Shown here one piece after another: positions 54,091-63,463 of a stretch of DNA of 64,000 nucleotides (position 1 is the stretch's first letter; every line of letters starts with the position of its first letter). The stretch is from Actinomycetota bacterium (lineage in GTDB: Bacteria > Actinomycetota > Actinomycetes > S36-B12). The notes beneath the pieces are model-generated. The model ran no database searches and was not told the DNA's origin. It was given only the letters and a program-made list of their open reading frames with translations. The stretch lies in contig VGBL01000003.1 of NCBI GenBank assembly GCA_016870515.1, forward strand, positions 1-64,000, written 5' to 3'. A program made the translations under genes and the position numbers.

Positions 54091-55206
54091 TCACTGCCCC
54101 GCGGGGACGTCGAGGCCAAACGTGTGCTCGGGCGCCCAGTGGATGACGACCTCGTCGCCCGGGTGTAGGAGGTCAACCGATCGGTTTTGCTCGAAGACGG
54201 TCCACTCGTCACCCCACGTGGTCATCACGAGGTATTGGGTGGATACGCCCGTGAAGGATGCATCGGTGACCTTGCCGGTGGCTCGGTTGTGACGGTCGGG
54301 CACGGACGATGTGGAGCCGCCCGTGGCAATCGACAGTTTCTCGGGTCGCACCCCAAGCAGGATCTCGCCCTCCTGGCGGGTAGATCGAGCCGCGGGGACG
54401 TTGTAGGAGCCGCCGGGGCCACCCACGATGAGGTCGTCGCCGGATCGCCCCTGCACTGCGCCGACGACCCCGTTGGACTGCCCCAGGAAGTTGGCCACGA
54501 ACGCCGTCTTGGGCAGGTCGTAGATCTCGACCGGTGGCCCCATCTGCTCAATGCGGCCCTTGTTCATGACCGCGACCGTGTCGGCCATGGTCATGGCCTC
54601 CTCCTGGTCGTGGGTCACGTGCACGAATGTCGTGCCCACTTCGGTCTGGATCCGCTTGAGCTCGATCTGCATCTGGCGACGCAGTTTGAGATCCAGCGCT
54701 CCCAGCGGCTCATCGAGAAGCAGGACGCCGGGTTGATTGATGAGTGCTCGCGCGACGGCGACACGCTGCTGCTGACCGCCCGACAACTGGGCGGGCTTAC
54801 GCCTGGCCATCGGGCCCAACTCCACGAGTTCGAGCATCTGATTGACCGGGCCGGCTACGTCCTTGATGCCCCTGCGGCGAAGCCCGAAGGCGACGTTTTC
54901 GAAGATGTCCAGATGCGGGAAGAGCGCGTATGACTGGAAGACGGTGTTGACGTGGCGCCTATAGGGCTTCTCGTCGGTGATATCGGTCGAGCCCAGCATG
55001 ATCTGACCGCTCGTCGGGGCCTCGAGGCCGGCAACCATGCGGAGTGTCGTGGTCTTGCCGCATCCAGACGGCCCCAATAGGGCGAAGAACGATCCCGCGG
55101 GGATGGTGAGGGTGAGCTCATCGACGGCCGTGAAGTCGCCAAACGACTTCACGAGGTTGACCAGGCGAAGGTCCTGGACCTCATCTCCAGACGGTGCCGA
55201 CACCAA
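54091..55206 (-). CDS. potA: Spermidine/putrescine-type ABC transporter ATP-binding protein (PotA-like)
   Basis: LLGPSGCGKTTTLRMVAGLE, LSGGQQQRVAVARALINQPGVLLLDEPLGALD, VTHDQEEAMTMAD and a TOBE-like C-terminus. Confidence 0.93.
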   Translation of the reverse strand: MVSAPSGDEVQDLRLVNLVKSFGDFTAVDELTLTIPAGSFFALLGPSGCGKTTTLRMVAGLEAPTSGQIMLGSTDITDEKPYRRHVNTVFQSYALFPHLDIFENVAFGLRRRGIKDVAGPVNQMLELVELGPMARRKPAQLSGGQQQRVAVARALINQPGVLLLDEPLGALDLKLRRQMQIELKRIQTEVGTTFVHVTHDQEEAMTMADTVAVMNKGRIEQMGPPVEIYDLPKTAFVANFLGQSNGVVGAVQGRSGDDLIVGGPGGSYNVPAARSTRQEGEILLGVRPEKLSIATGGSTSSVPDRHNRATGKVTDASFTGVSTQYLVMTTWGDEWTVFEQNRSVDLLHPGDEVVIHWAPEHTFGLDVPAGQ

Positions 55207-55248
55207 GAGCCCCTTTCATCGCGCTAAGGGCACCCTACGCCGGACCTG

Positions 55249-56484
55249 CTACATACCGATGGCCTTCTGGAACTCCCGCTGATAGGCGATGTCTTGCTCC
55301 GGGGTCAAGGTCATGAAGACGTAGGAATTGTCCAGGGTCGCCTCATTGGGGAAGATCCACTGGTTGTCGGCCAGGGCCGGATCGATAGCGGCCATAGCCT
55401 CCTTGGCCCCGTTGACCGGCGAAACGTATTGAACGTAGGCGGCGACCTCAGCGGCAACCTTGGGGTCGTAGTAGTAATTCATGACCGCTTCGGCATTCTT
55501 CTTGTGAGTGGCGACACTGGGGATCAGCATGTTGTCGGTCCAGAGCATGCCGCCGGTGTCGGGAAGCCCTACCCCGAAGTCCTCGCCCAACTGGAACATG
55601 TCACCCGACCATCCGATTACGGCGATGACGTCGCCTGTCTCGAGTGCCGCGACGTAGTCGTTACCGGCGACCTGGCGCACCTGGCCACTGTCGATCTGCG
55701 CCTGCAGCTCGGCGATCCCGGCCTGGAACTGGTCGTCGGTGAAGTTGGAGGGGTCGGCTCCCTGGGCGGCCATGATGACGCCCATCGTGTCGCGCATCTC
55801 GGAGAGCAGCGTGATGCGGCCCTTGAGCTTGGGGTCCCACATCTGGCTCAGCGAGGTCAGGGTGTCGGTGCCCAAAGCCTCCTGCAGCAGGGCCTTGTTC
55901 CAGCCGAGGCAGCCGAACCCGGAGAACCATGGCAGGGAGTACTCGCGGCCCGGGTCGAAGGAGACGTCGATGTAGTTGGGCAGCAGGTTGGCAGCGTTGG
56001 GCATGCTGGACTTGTCGAGCTTGACCGCGAAGCCGCTCTGGATCCACAGGGCGGCCATCCAGTCGGTGAGGACGACGATGTCTCGATCGATCGACTGGCC
56101 CGACTCGAGCTGCGCGCGTACCTTGGCGAAGAACTCGTTGTTGTCGTTGATGTCCTCGGTGTAGTTGACCGTGATGCCGGTCGCGGCGGTGAAGGCCTCG
56201 AGCGTGGGGTAGGCGCCTGTCTCGTCGTTGACGTCGATGTAGAGCGGCCAGTTGGCCCAGTTGAGGAACTTCTCCGAATCGGAGAGGTCCTGCACAGGTG
56301 CGGGCTCGGGAGCCGCGCCGCTACTGCTGGCCGTGCCACCGCCGCCTGAACCGGCGCCGCAGGCCGCGGCTGTCGCGGCGACACCGGTGATGCCCGCGAC
56401 CTGCAGGAGGCGCCGACGCGACAGCCCGGAGCGGGACATGGCGAGAACGGCGGCGGCCTCCGGGGACAACGGGCGCTTGCCCAT
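55249..56484 (-). CDS. Spermidine/putrescine-type ABC transporter substrate-binding lipoprotein (PotD-like)
   Basis: SRRRLLQVAGITGVAATAAACGAG (Tat-like plus lipobox); FLNWANWPLYIDVNDETGAYPTLEAFTAATGITVNYTEDINDNNEFFAKV is PotD-like. Confidence 0.92.
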   Translation of the reverse strand: MGKRPLSPEAAAVLAMSRSGLSRRRLLQVAGITGVAATAAACGAGSGGGGTASSSGAAPEPAPVQDLSDSEKFLNWANWPLYIDVNDETGAYPTLEAFTAATGITVNYTEDINDNNEFFAKVRAQLESGQSIDRDIVVLTDWMAALWIQSGFAVKLDKSSMPNAANLLPNYIDVSFDPGREYSLPWFSGFGCLGWNKALLQEALGTDTLTSLSQMWDPKLKGRITLLSEMRDTMGVIMAAQGADPSNFTDDQFQAGIAELQAQIDSGQVRQVAGNDYVAALETGDVIAVIGWSGDMFQLGEDFGVGLPDTGGMLWTDNMLIPSVATHKKNAEAVMNYYYDPKVAAEVAAYVQYVSPVNGAKEAMAAIDPALADNQWIFPNEATLDNSYVFMTLTPEQDIAYQREFQKAIGM

Positions 56485-56509
56485 GATAGCTCCTATGTAG
56501 TCGTGCGCC

Positions 56510-58009
56510 CTAGGGGCGGCCTCGGTCTTTGAAGATAGTACGGTGCCAGTCCTTGCGCGCGTCACCCGAAATGTCGAATGAGACGTGCTTGATCACGGTG
56601 TACTCCTCCAGGGAGTACCTGGACAAGTCCTTGCCGAAGCCGGACTGCTTCATCCCCCCGTGCGGCATCTCGCTGACGATCGGGATGTGATCGTTGACCC
56701 ACACGCACCCGGAGCGGATCTCGCGCTGGGCCTTCATGGTGCGGTAGACGTCGCGTGACCATACCGAGGCGGCCAGGCCGTAGCGCGTGTCATTGGCCAG
56801 CGCCAAGCCCTCGTCATCGTCGTCGAAGGGCAGCGCGACCAGGACCGGGCCGAAGACCTCCTCCTGGACGATCTCGGAGTCCTGGGCGGCCCCCGTGACC
56901 AGCGTGGGCGCGTAATAGGCGCCCTTGGCAAGATCGCCAGCCGGTGCCTCACCGCCCACCATGACCGTGGCCCCTGACCCGCGTGCCCGGTCGACGAAGC
57001 CGGCCACCCGGTCCCGCTGTGCGAACGTGACCAGCGGCCCGAGGTCGGTTTCGGAATCGCGAGGGTCGCCGAGCCGGATGCCGGACAGCACCTCGGCGAT
57101 CCCCGCGACGACGCGGTCGTAGATCGGTCGCTGCACGTAGACACGCGTCGCGGCCGTGCAGTCCTGGCCGGCGTTGATGAGCGCACCGGCAACGGCGCCC
57201 TGGATGACCGCGTCTACATCGGCGTCGTCGTACACCAAGAAGGGCGCCTTGCCACCGAGTTCGAGATGGACGCGCGCCGCTCGGCCGGCGGCGATCTGCA
57301 TGACGCGGCGCCCCACGGGCGTGGATCCGGTGAACGACACCATGCCGACCGCGGGGTTGCTGATCAGTGCCTCGCCGGCAACCGGACCCCGCCCCACCAC
57401 GACGTTGACGACACCCGCGGGAATCCCTGCCGCCACGGCATCTTCGGCGAGCATCAGTGTGGTGAGCGGTGTGATCTCGGCGGGTTTGAGGACGATCGTG
57501 TTACCGGCAGCGATGGCGGGCAGCACCTTCCACATGGCCATCTGCAGCGGGTAGTTCCACGGGGCGATGGACCCGACCACGCCCACGGGTTCGCGACGTA
57601 TCACGGAGGTGTGCGTGGCATCGAACTCTCCCGAGGCCAGCCCCTCAAGCTGGCGCGCTGCGCCAGCGAAGAACACCACGTTGTCGATCGATCCGGGTAC
57701 GTCGAACTCGGTGGCGAGGCGCAAGGTCTTGCCGGTCTGGCGGGACTCGACCTCGGCGTATTCCGCGGACCGCGCCTGGACTCGTGCGGCCAGCCGGTGC
57801 AGCGCAGCCCCCCGTTCGGCCGGGGTGGCCGCCGACCATTCGGGGAATGCCCGCGCGGCGGCAGCCACGGCCGCCTCGACCTCGGCCACACCCGCCAGGC
57901 CCACGGTCTCGACGACCGATCCGTCGGCGGGATCGATGACGTCGAGGGTCTCCCCGGAGCCGGTGATCACGGCCCCGTCGACGAACCCGGCACGCTGACC
58001 GCTGGGCAT
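56510..58009 (-). CDS. Aldehyde dehydrogenase, probable gamma-aminobutyraldehyde dehydrogenase
   Basis: ALDH motifs: PWNYPLQMAMWKVLPAIAAGNTIVLKPAE, HLELGGKAPFLVYDDAD, NAGQDCTAATRVYVQ, EEVFGPVL. Context is next to pot genes. Confidence 0.88.
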   Translation of the reverse strand: MPSGQRAGFVDGAVITGSGETLDVIDPADGSVVETVGLAGVAEVEAAVAAAARAFPEWSAATPAERGAALHRLAARVQARSAEYAEVESRQTGKTLRLATEFDVPGSIDNVVFFAGAARQLEGLASGEFDATHTSVIRREPVGVVGSIAPWNYPLQMAMWKVLPAIAAGNTIVLKPAEITPLTTLMLAEDAVAAGIPAGVVNVVVGRGPVAGEALISNPAVGMVSFTGSTPVGRRVMQIAAGRAARVHLELGGKAPFLVYDDADVDAVIQGAVAGALINAGQDCTAATRVYVQRPIYDRVVAGIAEVLSGIRLGDPRDSETDLGPLVTFAQRDRVAGFVDRARGSGATVMVGGEAPAGDLAKGAYYAPTLVTGAAQDSEIVQEEVFGPVLVALPFDDDDEGLALANDTRYGLAASVWSRDVYRTMKAQREIRSGCVWVNDHIPIVSEMPHGGMKQSGFGKDLSRYSLEEYTVIKHVSFDISGDARKDWHRTIFKDRGRP

Positions 58010-58252
58010 GGCGCCTCCCTTGGATGGTCGCGTTCACCCTACCCGGGCTCGGCCCGGGCGATAGCCCGACCCGTCAGGGTCGACGCGTCAGGCCCGCGCC
58101 CACCACAAGCCTACCCGCCAGACCCCCACATGCTCTACGTGGAGCGCGAAGAGCCACGTCGGGCTGGACGTGCGCTGCTCCTCGACAACCGTGACGCTCA
58201 CCGGGTCACGGTAGGTCGCGTCCGCCGGCTCGGCATCCGGACGCGCTGTCGA

Positions 58253-58504
58253 TCAGCGATCGAACTCGACGTAGTCGCCCATCGTCGAGGTCTGCGTGCA
58301 CGAGCCCGTCGTCGTGCCCACACGCAACTTCGTGGCGCTCGGCATGGTGATGAGTACCTTGGCCTCCTGCCGACCGTCGTGGTAGCAGTACACCTTGCCG
58401 TCAGGCTTGACCTGGCTGAACTCACGGTTGACCTGTCCCGACTGCTGCGGGATGAACCGCCGACTACCCGAGGGAATGCCCTTGCCCAACCCTGCCGCAC
58501 CCAT
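58253..58504 (-). CDS. Small hypothetical protein
   Basis: 83 aa ORF with a non-GC-biased composition (FSQVKPDGKVYCYHDGRQEAKVLITMPSATKLRVGTTTGSCTQTSTMGDYVEFDR), plausible as a real small protein; no family recognised. Confidence 0.5.
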   Translation of the reverse strand: MGAAGLGKGIPSGSRRFIPQQSGQVNREFSQVKPDGKVYCYHDGRQEAKVLITMPSATKLRVGTTTGSCTQTSTMGDYVEFDR

Positions 58505-58562
58505 GGCGGGGGCGCATTAGAGTGACAGGAGGGCGCAGGGGCTCCGCCCCGGGGAGGCGACG

Positions 58563-59397
58563 ATGAGTGTGGTGCGAGCGGCGCTCGTGCAGACGGGCTG
58601 GACCGGCGACAAGGAGTCGATGATCGTCGCCCACGAGGACTACGCTCGGCAGGCCGCTGCCCATGGTGCACAGGTGATGTGCTTCCAGGAGCTGTTCTAC
58701 GGGCCCTACTTCTGCCAGGTCCAGGACATCAAGTTCTACGAGTACGCCGAGTCCATCCCCGGCCCCACGACGGAGCGCTTCCAAGCACTGGCCAAGGAAC
58801 TCGGCATGGTCCTCATCCTGCCGATGTACGAGGAGGAACAGCCCGGGGTCCTCTACAACACCGCTGCAGTCGTCGACGCCGACGGGTCCTACCTCGGCAA
58901 GTACCGCAAGACGCATCCCACACGTGCCGGGCTTCTGGGAGAAGTTCTACTTCCGCCCCGGCAACCTCGGCTACCCGGTGTTCAACACCGCCGTGGGCAA
59001 AGTCGGCGTCTACATCTGCTTCGACCGACACTTCCCCGAAGGCTGGCGCGCGCTCGGCCTCAACGGAGCGCAGATCGTCTTCAACCCCTCCGCCACCTCC
59101 CGGGGGCTCTCCGCTTATCTATGGAAGCTCGAACAGCCGGCCTCCGCCGTGGCCAATGAATACTTCATCGGCGCCATCAACCGCGTCGGCATCGAGGACC
59201 TCGGCGACGACGACTTCTACGGCACCAGCTACTTCGTGGACCCCGAGGGCAAATTCGTGGGCGAACCGGCCGACCCCTTTAAGCCCGAGCTCGTCGTCCG
59301 TGACCTCGACATGGACCTCATCACCACCGTTCGCAACCGCTGGCCCTTCTATCGCGACCGTCGCCCCGACGCCTACGGAGACCTCACCCGACCCTGA
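58563..59397 (+). pseudogene. Beta-ureidopropionase / carbon-nitrogen hydrolase, split by an apparent 2-nt frameshift
   Basis: First frame: MSVVRAALVQTGWTGDKESMIVAHEDYARQAAAHGAQVMCFQELFYGPYFCQ...GKYRKTH. It continues in another frame as PGFWEKFYFRPGNLGYPVFNTAVGKVGVYICFDRHFPEGWRALGLNGAQIVFNPSAT. Catalytic Cys (ICFDRHFPE) is in the second frame. Confidence 0.88.
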
Positions 59398-59409
59398 CGG
59401 GAGGCATAT

Positions 59410-60822
59410 ATGACGACCCTCATCCGCAACGGCTTCGTCGTGACGCCGCAGGGCATTCAGGCGATAGACGTGCTCGTCGATGGCGAGACCATCGCCGCGC
59501 TGCTCGCTCCCGGCGCAACCTCCGAGGCGATGGCTGGCTCCGTAGACCGCGTGATCGATGCGTCGGGCAAGTACATCATCCCAGGCGGCATCGATGCCCA
59601 TACGCACATGGAGTTGCCCTTCGGAGGCACCTTCGCGTCCGACACGTTCGAGACGGGCACGCGTGCGGCTGCCTGGGGCGGCACCACGACGATCATCGAC
59701 TTCGCGGTGCAGCGCTACGGCGAGCGCGTGCAGGACGGCCTAGCCAGCTGGCATGCCAAGGCCGACGGCAACTGTTTCGTCGACTACGGGTTCCATCAGA
59801 TCATCGGCGGGGTCGACGATGACTCCCTGAAGGCCATGGACGAACTCGTCGACGAGGGCATCACGAGCTTCAAGCTCTTCATGGCCTACCCGGGCGTCTT
59901 CTACAGCGACGACGGGCAGATCCTCCGCGCCATGCAGCAGGCCAAGAACAACGGATCGATGATCATGATGCACGCCGAAAACGGCATAGCCATCGACGTG
60001 CTGGTGGCCCAGGCCGTGGCCCGGGGCGAGACGGCTCCGGTCCACCACGGCCTCACGCGCCCGTGGGAGACCGAGGAGGAGGCCACGCACCGCGCGATCA
60101 TGCTGGCGCGCATCACGGGCGCTTCCCTCTACATCGTTCACATGTCCGCGAAGCAGGCGGTGCAGACCCTCCAGCAGGCGCGCGACCTCGGCCTCAACGT
60201 CTTCGGCGAGACGTGCCCCCAGTACCTCTACCTCTCGCTGGAGGAGCAGCTCGGCGCGCCCGGCTTCGACGGTGCCAAGTGGGTGTGCTCGACGCCGCTG
60301 CGCTCACGCGCCGAAGGCCATCAGGACGAGCTCTGGCGCTACCTGCGCACCAACGACCTGTCGATCGTGAGCACCGACCATTGCCCCTTCTGCTTCAAAG
60401 AGCAGAAGGAACTCGGCCTCGGCGACTTCTCCAAGATCCCCAACGGCATCGGGTCGGTCGAGCACCGCATGGACCTCATCTACCAGGGAGTCGTCGACGG
60501 CCAGATCACCGTTGAGCGCTGGGTGGAGATCACCTCGGCGACGCCCGCGCGCATGTTCGGGCTCTACCCCCGCAAGGGCGCCATCGCCCCTGGGTCCGAT
60601 GCTGACATCGTCGTCTACGACCCCAACGGCCACACGAGCATTGGCGTCGACAAGACGCACCACATGAATATGGACCACAGCGCCTGGGAGGGCTACGAGA
60701 TCGACGGGCACGTCGACGTCGTCATGTCACGTGGCGACGTACTCGTCGACGAGAAAGGGTTCCACGGCACCAAGGGTCGCGGGCGATTCCTCAAGCGTGA
60801 CCTCTCGCACTACCTCATCTGA
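59410..60822 (+). CDS. hydA: Dihydropyrimidinase / hydantoinase
   Basis: GGIDAHTHMELPFGGTFASDTFETGTRAAAWGGTTTIIDFA, FKLFMAYPGVFYSDD, HAENG and STDHCPFCFKEQKELG are dihydropyrimidinase signatures. Confidence 0.94.
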   Translation: MTTLIRNGFVVTPQGIQAIDVLVDGETIAALLAPGATSEAMAGSVDRVIDASGKYIIPGGIDAHTHMELPFGGTFASDTFETGTRAAAWGGTTTIIDFAVQRYGERVQDGLASWHAKADGNCFVDYGFHQIIGGVDDDSLKAMDELVDEGITSFKLFMAYPGVFYSDDGQILRAMQQAKNNGSMIMMHAENGIAIDVLVAQAVARGETAPVHHGLTRPWETEEEATHRAIMLARITGASLYIVHMSAKQAVQTLQQARDLGLNVFGETCPQYLYLSLEEQLGAPGFDGAKWVCSTPLRSRAEGHQDELWRYLRTNDLSIVSTDHCPFCFKEQKELGLGDFSKIPNGIGSVEHRMDLIYQGVVDGQITVERWVEITSATPARMFGLYPRKGAIAPGSDADIVVYDPNGHTSIGVDKTHHMNMDHSAWEGYEIDGHVDVVMSRGDVLVDEKGFHGTKGRGRFLKRDLSHYLI

Positions 60823-60850
60823 TACGACGACCACCGAAGTGGAGACTGAC

Positions 60851-62338
60851 GTGTATACGATTGATCACTGGATCGACGGACGTCGAGCACCCTCATCGTC
60901 AGGGCGCACCGGACCTGTCTTCAACCCCGCGACCGGTCGACAGCAGGGCGAGGTAGCGCTTGCCTCCATCGCTGAGGTCGATGCCGCGGTAGCCTCGGCC
61001 AAGGCCGCGTTTTCCACGTGGCGCTCATCATCGCTCGGCCGTCGTTCAGAGATCCTCTTTGCCTTCCGCCAGCAGGTCTACTCACGTCGCGCCGAGATCG
61101 CCAACCTCATCTCGCAGGAGCACGGCAAGGTCCCGTCGGATGCGGCCGGCGAACTCGCCCGCGGCCTGGAGAACGTCGAGTTCGCCTGCGGGATCCCGCA
61201 GATGCTCAAGGGCTCCTACAGTGAGCAGGTCTCGACGGGCGTCGACGTCTACTCCATCAAGCAGCCCCTGGGCGTCGTCGCGGGCATCACGCCTTTCAAC
61301 TTCCCGGCGATGGTGCCGATGTGGATGTTCGCCAACGCCATCGCCACCGGCAACACCTTTGTGCTCAAGCCCAGCGAGAAGGATCCGTCCGTCTCGCTGC
61401 TGATAGCCGAAATGCTCGCCGAGTGCGGCCTGCCCGAGGGCGTTTTCACCGTCATACATGGAGACAAGGTGGCGGTCGATCGCATCCTCGACCATCCTGA
61501 CATCCAGGCAGTGAGCTTTGTCGGATCCACTCCCATCGCCAAGTACATCTACTCCACCGGCACGGCCAAGGGCAAGCGAGTGCAGGCCCTGGGCGGCGCC
61601 AAGAACCACATGATCGTGCTCCCCGATGCCGACATCGACATGGCCGCAGATGCCGCGGTGAGTGCCGGCTACGGATCAGCCGGCGAGCGCTGCATGGCCA
61701 TCTCGGTCGTGGTTGCCGTCGGAGACGCCGGCGACCGTCTCGTCGATGCGATCGCCGCTCGCCTGCCCAAGGTCAAGGTCGGACCCGGCACCGATCCCGA
61801 TGCCGAGATGGGGCCACTGATCACCGGCGAGCACCGCGACAAGGTGGCGTCCTACCTCGCCGGCGCCTCGGGCGAGGGCGCGACCGTGGTCGTCGATGGC
61901 CGCGACGCCGATCTGCCCGAGCAGGGCTTCTTCCTTGGTGTCTCGCTGGTCGACCACGTGCAGCCCGGCATGAAGGTCTACGACGACGAGATCTTCGGCC
62001 CCGTGCTCTCGGTCGTCCGGGTCGACACCTACGAGGAGGCTGTCAAACTCATCAATGATCACCAATACGGCAACGGCACCGCCATCTTCACGCGAGACGG
62101 AGGGGCCGCTCGCCAGTTCCAATTCGATATCCAGGTCGGCATGGTCGGCATCAATGTGCCGATCCCGGTGCCGGTCGCCTACTACAGCTTCGGGGGCTGG
62201 AAGGCATCGCTCTTTGGCGACGCCAACATGTATGGACCCGCAGGGGTGGAGTTCTACACGCGCACGAAGACGATAACTTCGCGATGGCCCGATCCGTCGA
62301 CCTCGTCGGTCGACCTCGGCTTCCCCCGCACCCGCTGA
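60851..62338 (+). CDS. mmsA: CoA-acylating methylmalonate-/malonate-semialdehyde dehydrogenase
   Basis: DHWIDGRRAPSSSGRTGPVFNPATGRQQGEVALAS, GITPFNFPAMVPMWMFANAIATGNTFVLKPSEKDPS, GSAGERCMAISVVVAVG, GINVPIPVPVAYYSFGGWKASLFGD are MMSDH signatures. GTG start at 60851. Confidence 0.93.
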   Translation: MYTIDHWIDGRRAPSSSGRTGPVFNPATGRQQGEVALASIAEVDAAVASAKAAFSTWRSSSLGRRSEILFAFRQQVYSRRAEIANLISQEHGKVPSDAAGELARGLENVEFACGIPQMLKGSYSEQVSTGVDVYSIKQPLGVVAGITPFNFPAMVPMWMFANAIATGNTFVLKPSEKDPSVSLLIAEMLAECGLPEGVFTVIHGDKVAVDRILDHPDIQAVSFVGSTPIAKYIYSTGTAKGKRVQALGGAKNHMIVLPDADIDMAADAAVSAGYGSAGERCMAISVVVAVGDAGDRLVDAIAARLPKVKVGPGTDPDAEMGPLITGEHRDKVASYLAGASGEGATVVVDGRDADLPEQGFFLGVSLVDHVQPGMKVYDDEIFGPVLSVVRVDTYEEAVKLINDHQYGNGTAIFTRDGGAARQFQFDIQVGMVGINVPIPVPVAYYSFGGWKASLFGDANMYGPAGVEFYTRTKTITSRWPDPSTSSVDLGFPRTR

Positions 62339-62351
62339 CGAGAGGCTCACC

Positions 62352-63368
62352 ATGGATATCGGCGTCGTCCTCCAGTGCACGCCACCGGCCTCGCGGGTCG
62401 TTGACCTGGCCAAGAAGGCCGAGGCATTCGGCCTCGACTACGTGTGGACCTTCGACTCCCACATCCTTTGGGAGGAGCCCTACGTCATCTACTCGCGGAT
62501 TCTCGACGAGACGCGCAAGGTCAAGGTCGGGCCGATGGTCACCAACCCGGCGACACGCGACCTCACCGTGACCGCGTCGGTGTTCGCAACCCTCAACGAG
62601 ATGTACGGCCCTCGCACGGTCATCGGCATCGGTCGAGGCGACTCCGCTGTCCGCGTAACCAATGGCAAGCCCGTGTCGGTGGGCGAACTCCGCGACCCGG
62701 TGGTGATGCTGCGCGATATGACCAACGGTCGGTCGGTGGACTACAAGGGCGCCAACATCCGCCTTCCGTGGGCCAAGGACGCCGGCACAGAGGTCTTCGT
62801 CGCGGCCTACGGCCCCAAGGTTCTGGCCCTGACCGGAGAGGTTGGCGACGGATTCATCCTGCAGCTGGCCGATCCGCAGATCGCTGCCTGGACCATCGAG
62901 GCCGTGCGCAACGCTGCCGCGGCTGCAGGGCGCAATCCCGATGACGTCTACATCTGCGTGGCGGCGCCGGCCTACGTGACCGACAACATCGCACATGCCC
63001 GCAATCAGCTGCGCTGGTTCGGCGGCATGGTCGGTAATCACGTCGCCGACATCGTGGAGCGCTACGGCGAGGGAGGTGGGGTGCCGCAGGCGCTCACCGA
63101 CTACATCAAGGGACGCGAGGGCTACGACTACAATCAGCACGGGCGCGCCGGCAACACGCACGCCGACTTCGTGCCCGACGAGATCGTCGACCGCTTCTGC
63201 ATCATCGGTCCGGTCCAGGAGCACGTCCGGCGTCTCGAGGAGCTTAAGGCTCTCGGCGTGGACCAATTCGCCATCTACCTGCAGCACGACGACAAGGACC
63301 GCACGCTGGTCGAATACGGCGAACGCATCATCCCCGCCATCCAGGACATCGTGCTGGCAAAGAGCTGA
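62352..63368 (+). CDS. LLM-class flavin-dependent oxidoreductase (probably F420-dependent)
   Basis: Luciferase-like fold signatures: FGLDYVWTFDSHILWEEPYV, TNPATRDLTVTASVFATLNEMYGPRTVIGIGRGDSAVR; located in a pyrimidine degradation cluster. Confidence 0.85.
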   Translation: MDIGVVLQCTPPASRVVDLAKKAEAFGLDYVWTFDSHILWEEPYVIYSRILDETRKVKVGPMVTNPATRDLTVTASVFATLNEMYGPRTVIGIGRGDSAVRVTNGKPVSVGELRDPVVMLRDMTNGRSVDYKGANIRLPWAKDAGTEVFVAAYGPKVLALTGEVGDGFILQLADPQIAAWTIEAVRNAAAAAGRNPDDVYICVAAPAYVTDNIAHARNQLRWFGGMVGNHVADIVERYGEGGGVPQALTDYIKGREGYDYNQHGRAGNTHADFVPDEIVDRFCIIGPVQEHVRRLEELKALGVDQFAIYLQHDDKDRTLVEYGERIIPAIQDIVLAKS

Positions 63369-63463
63369 CGTGGCGAGCCGAACGTCCACCGTGGGGCCGC
63401 GCGTCAAGCGCGGGTTGCGGGAGGGCGGCGCCTGATCAGCGCTCCCTCCCGCTGCTGAAGGGG

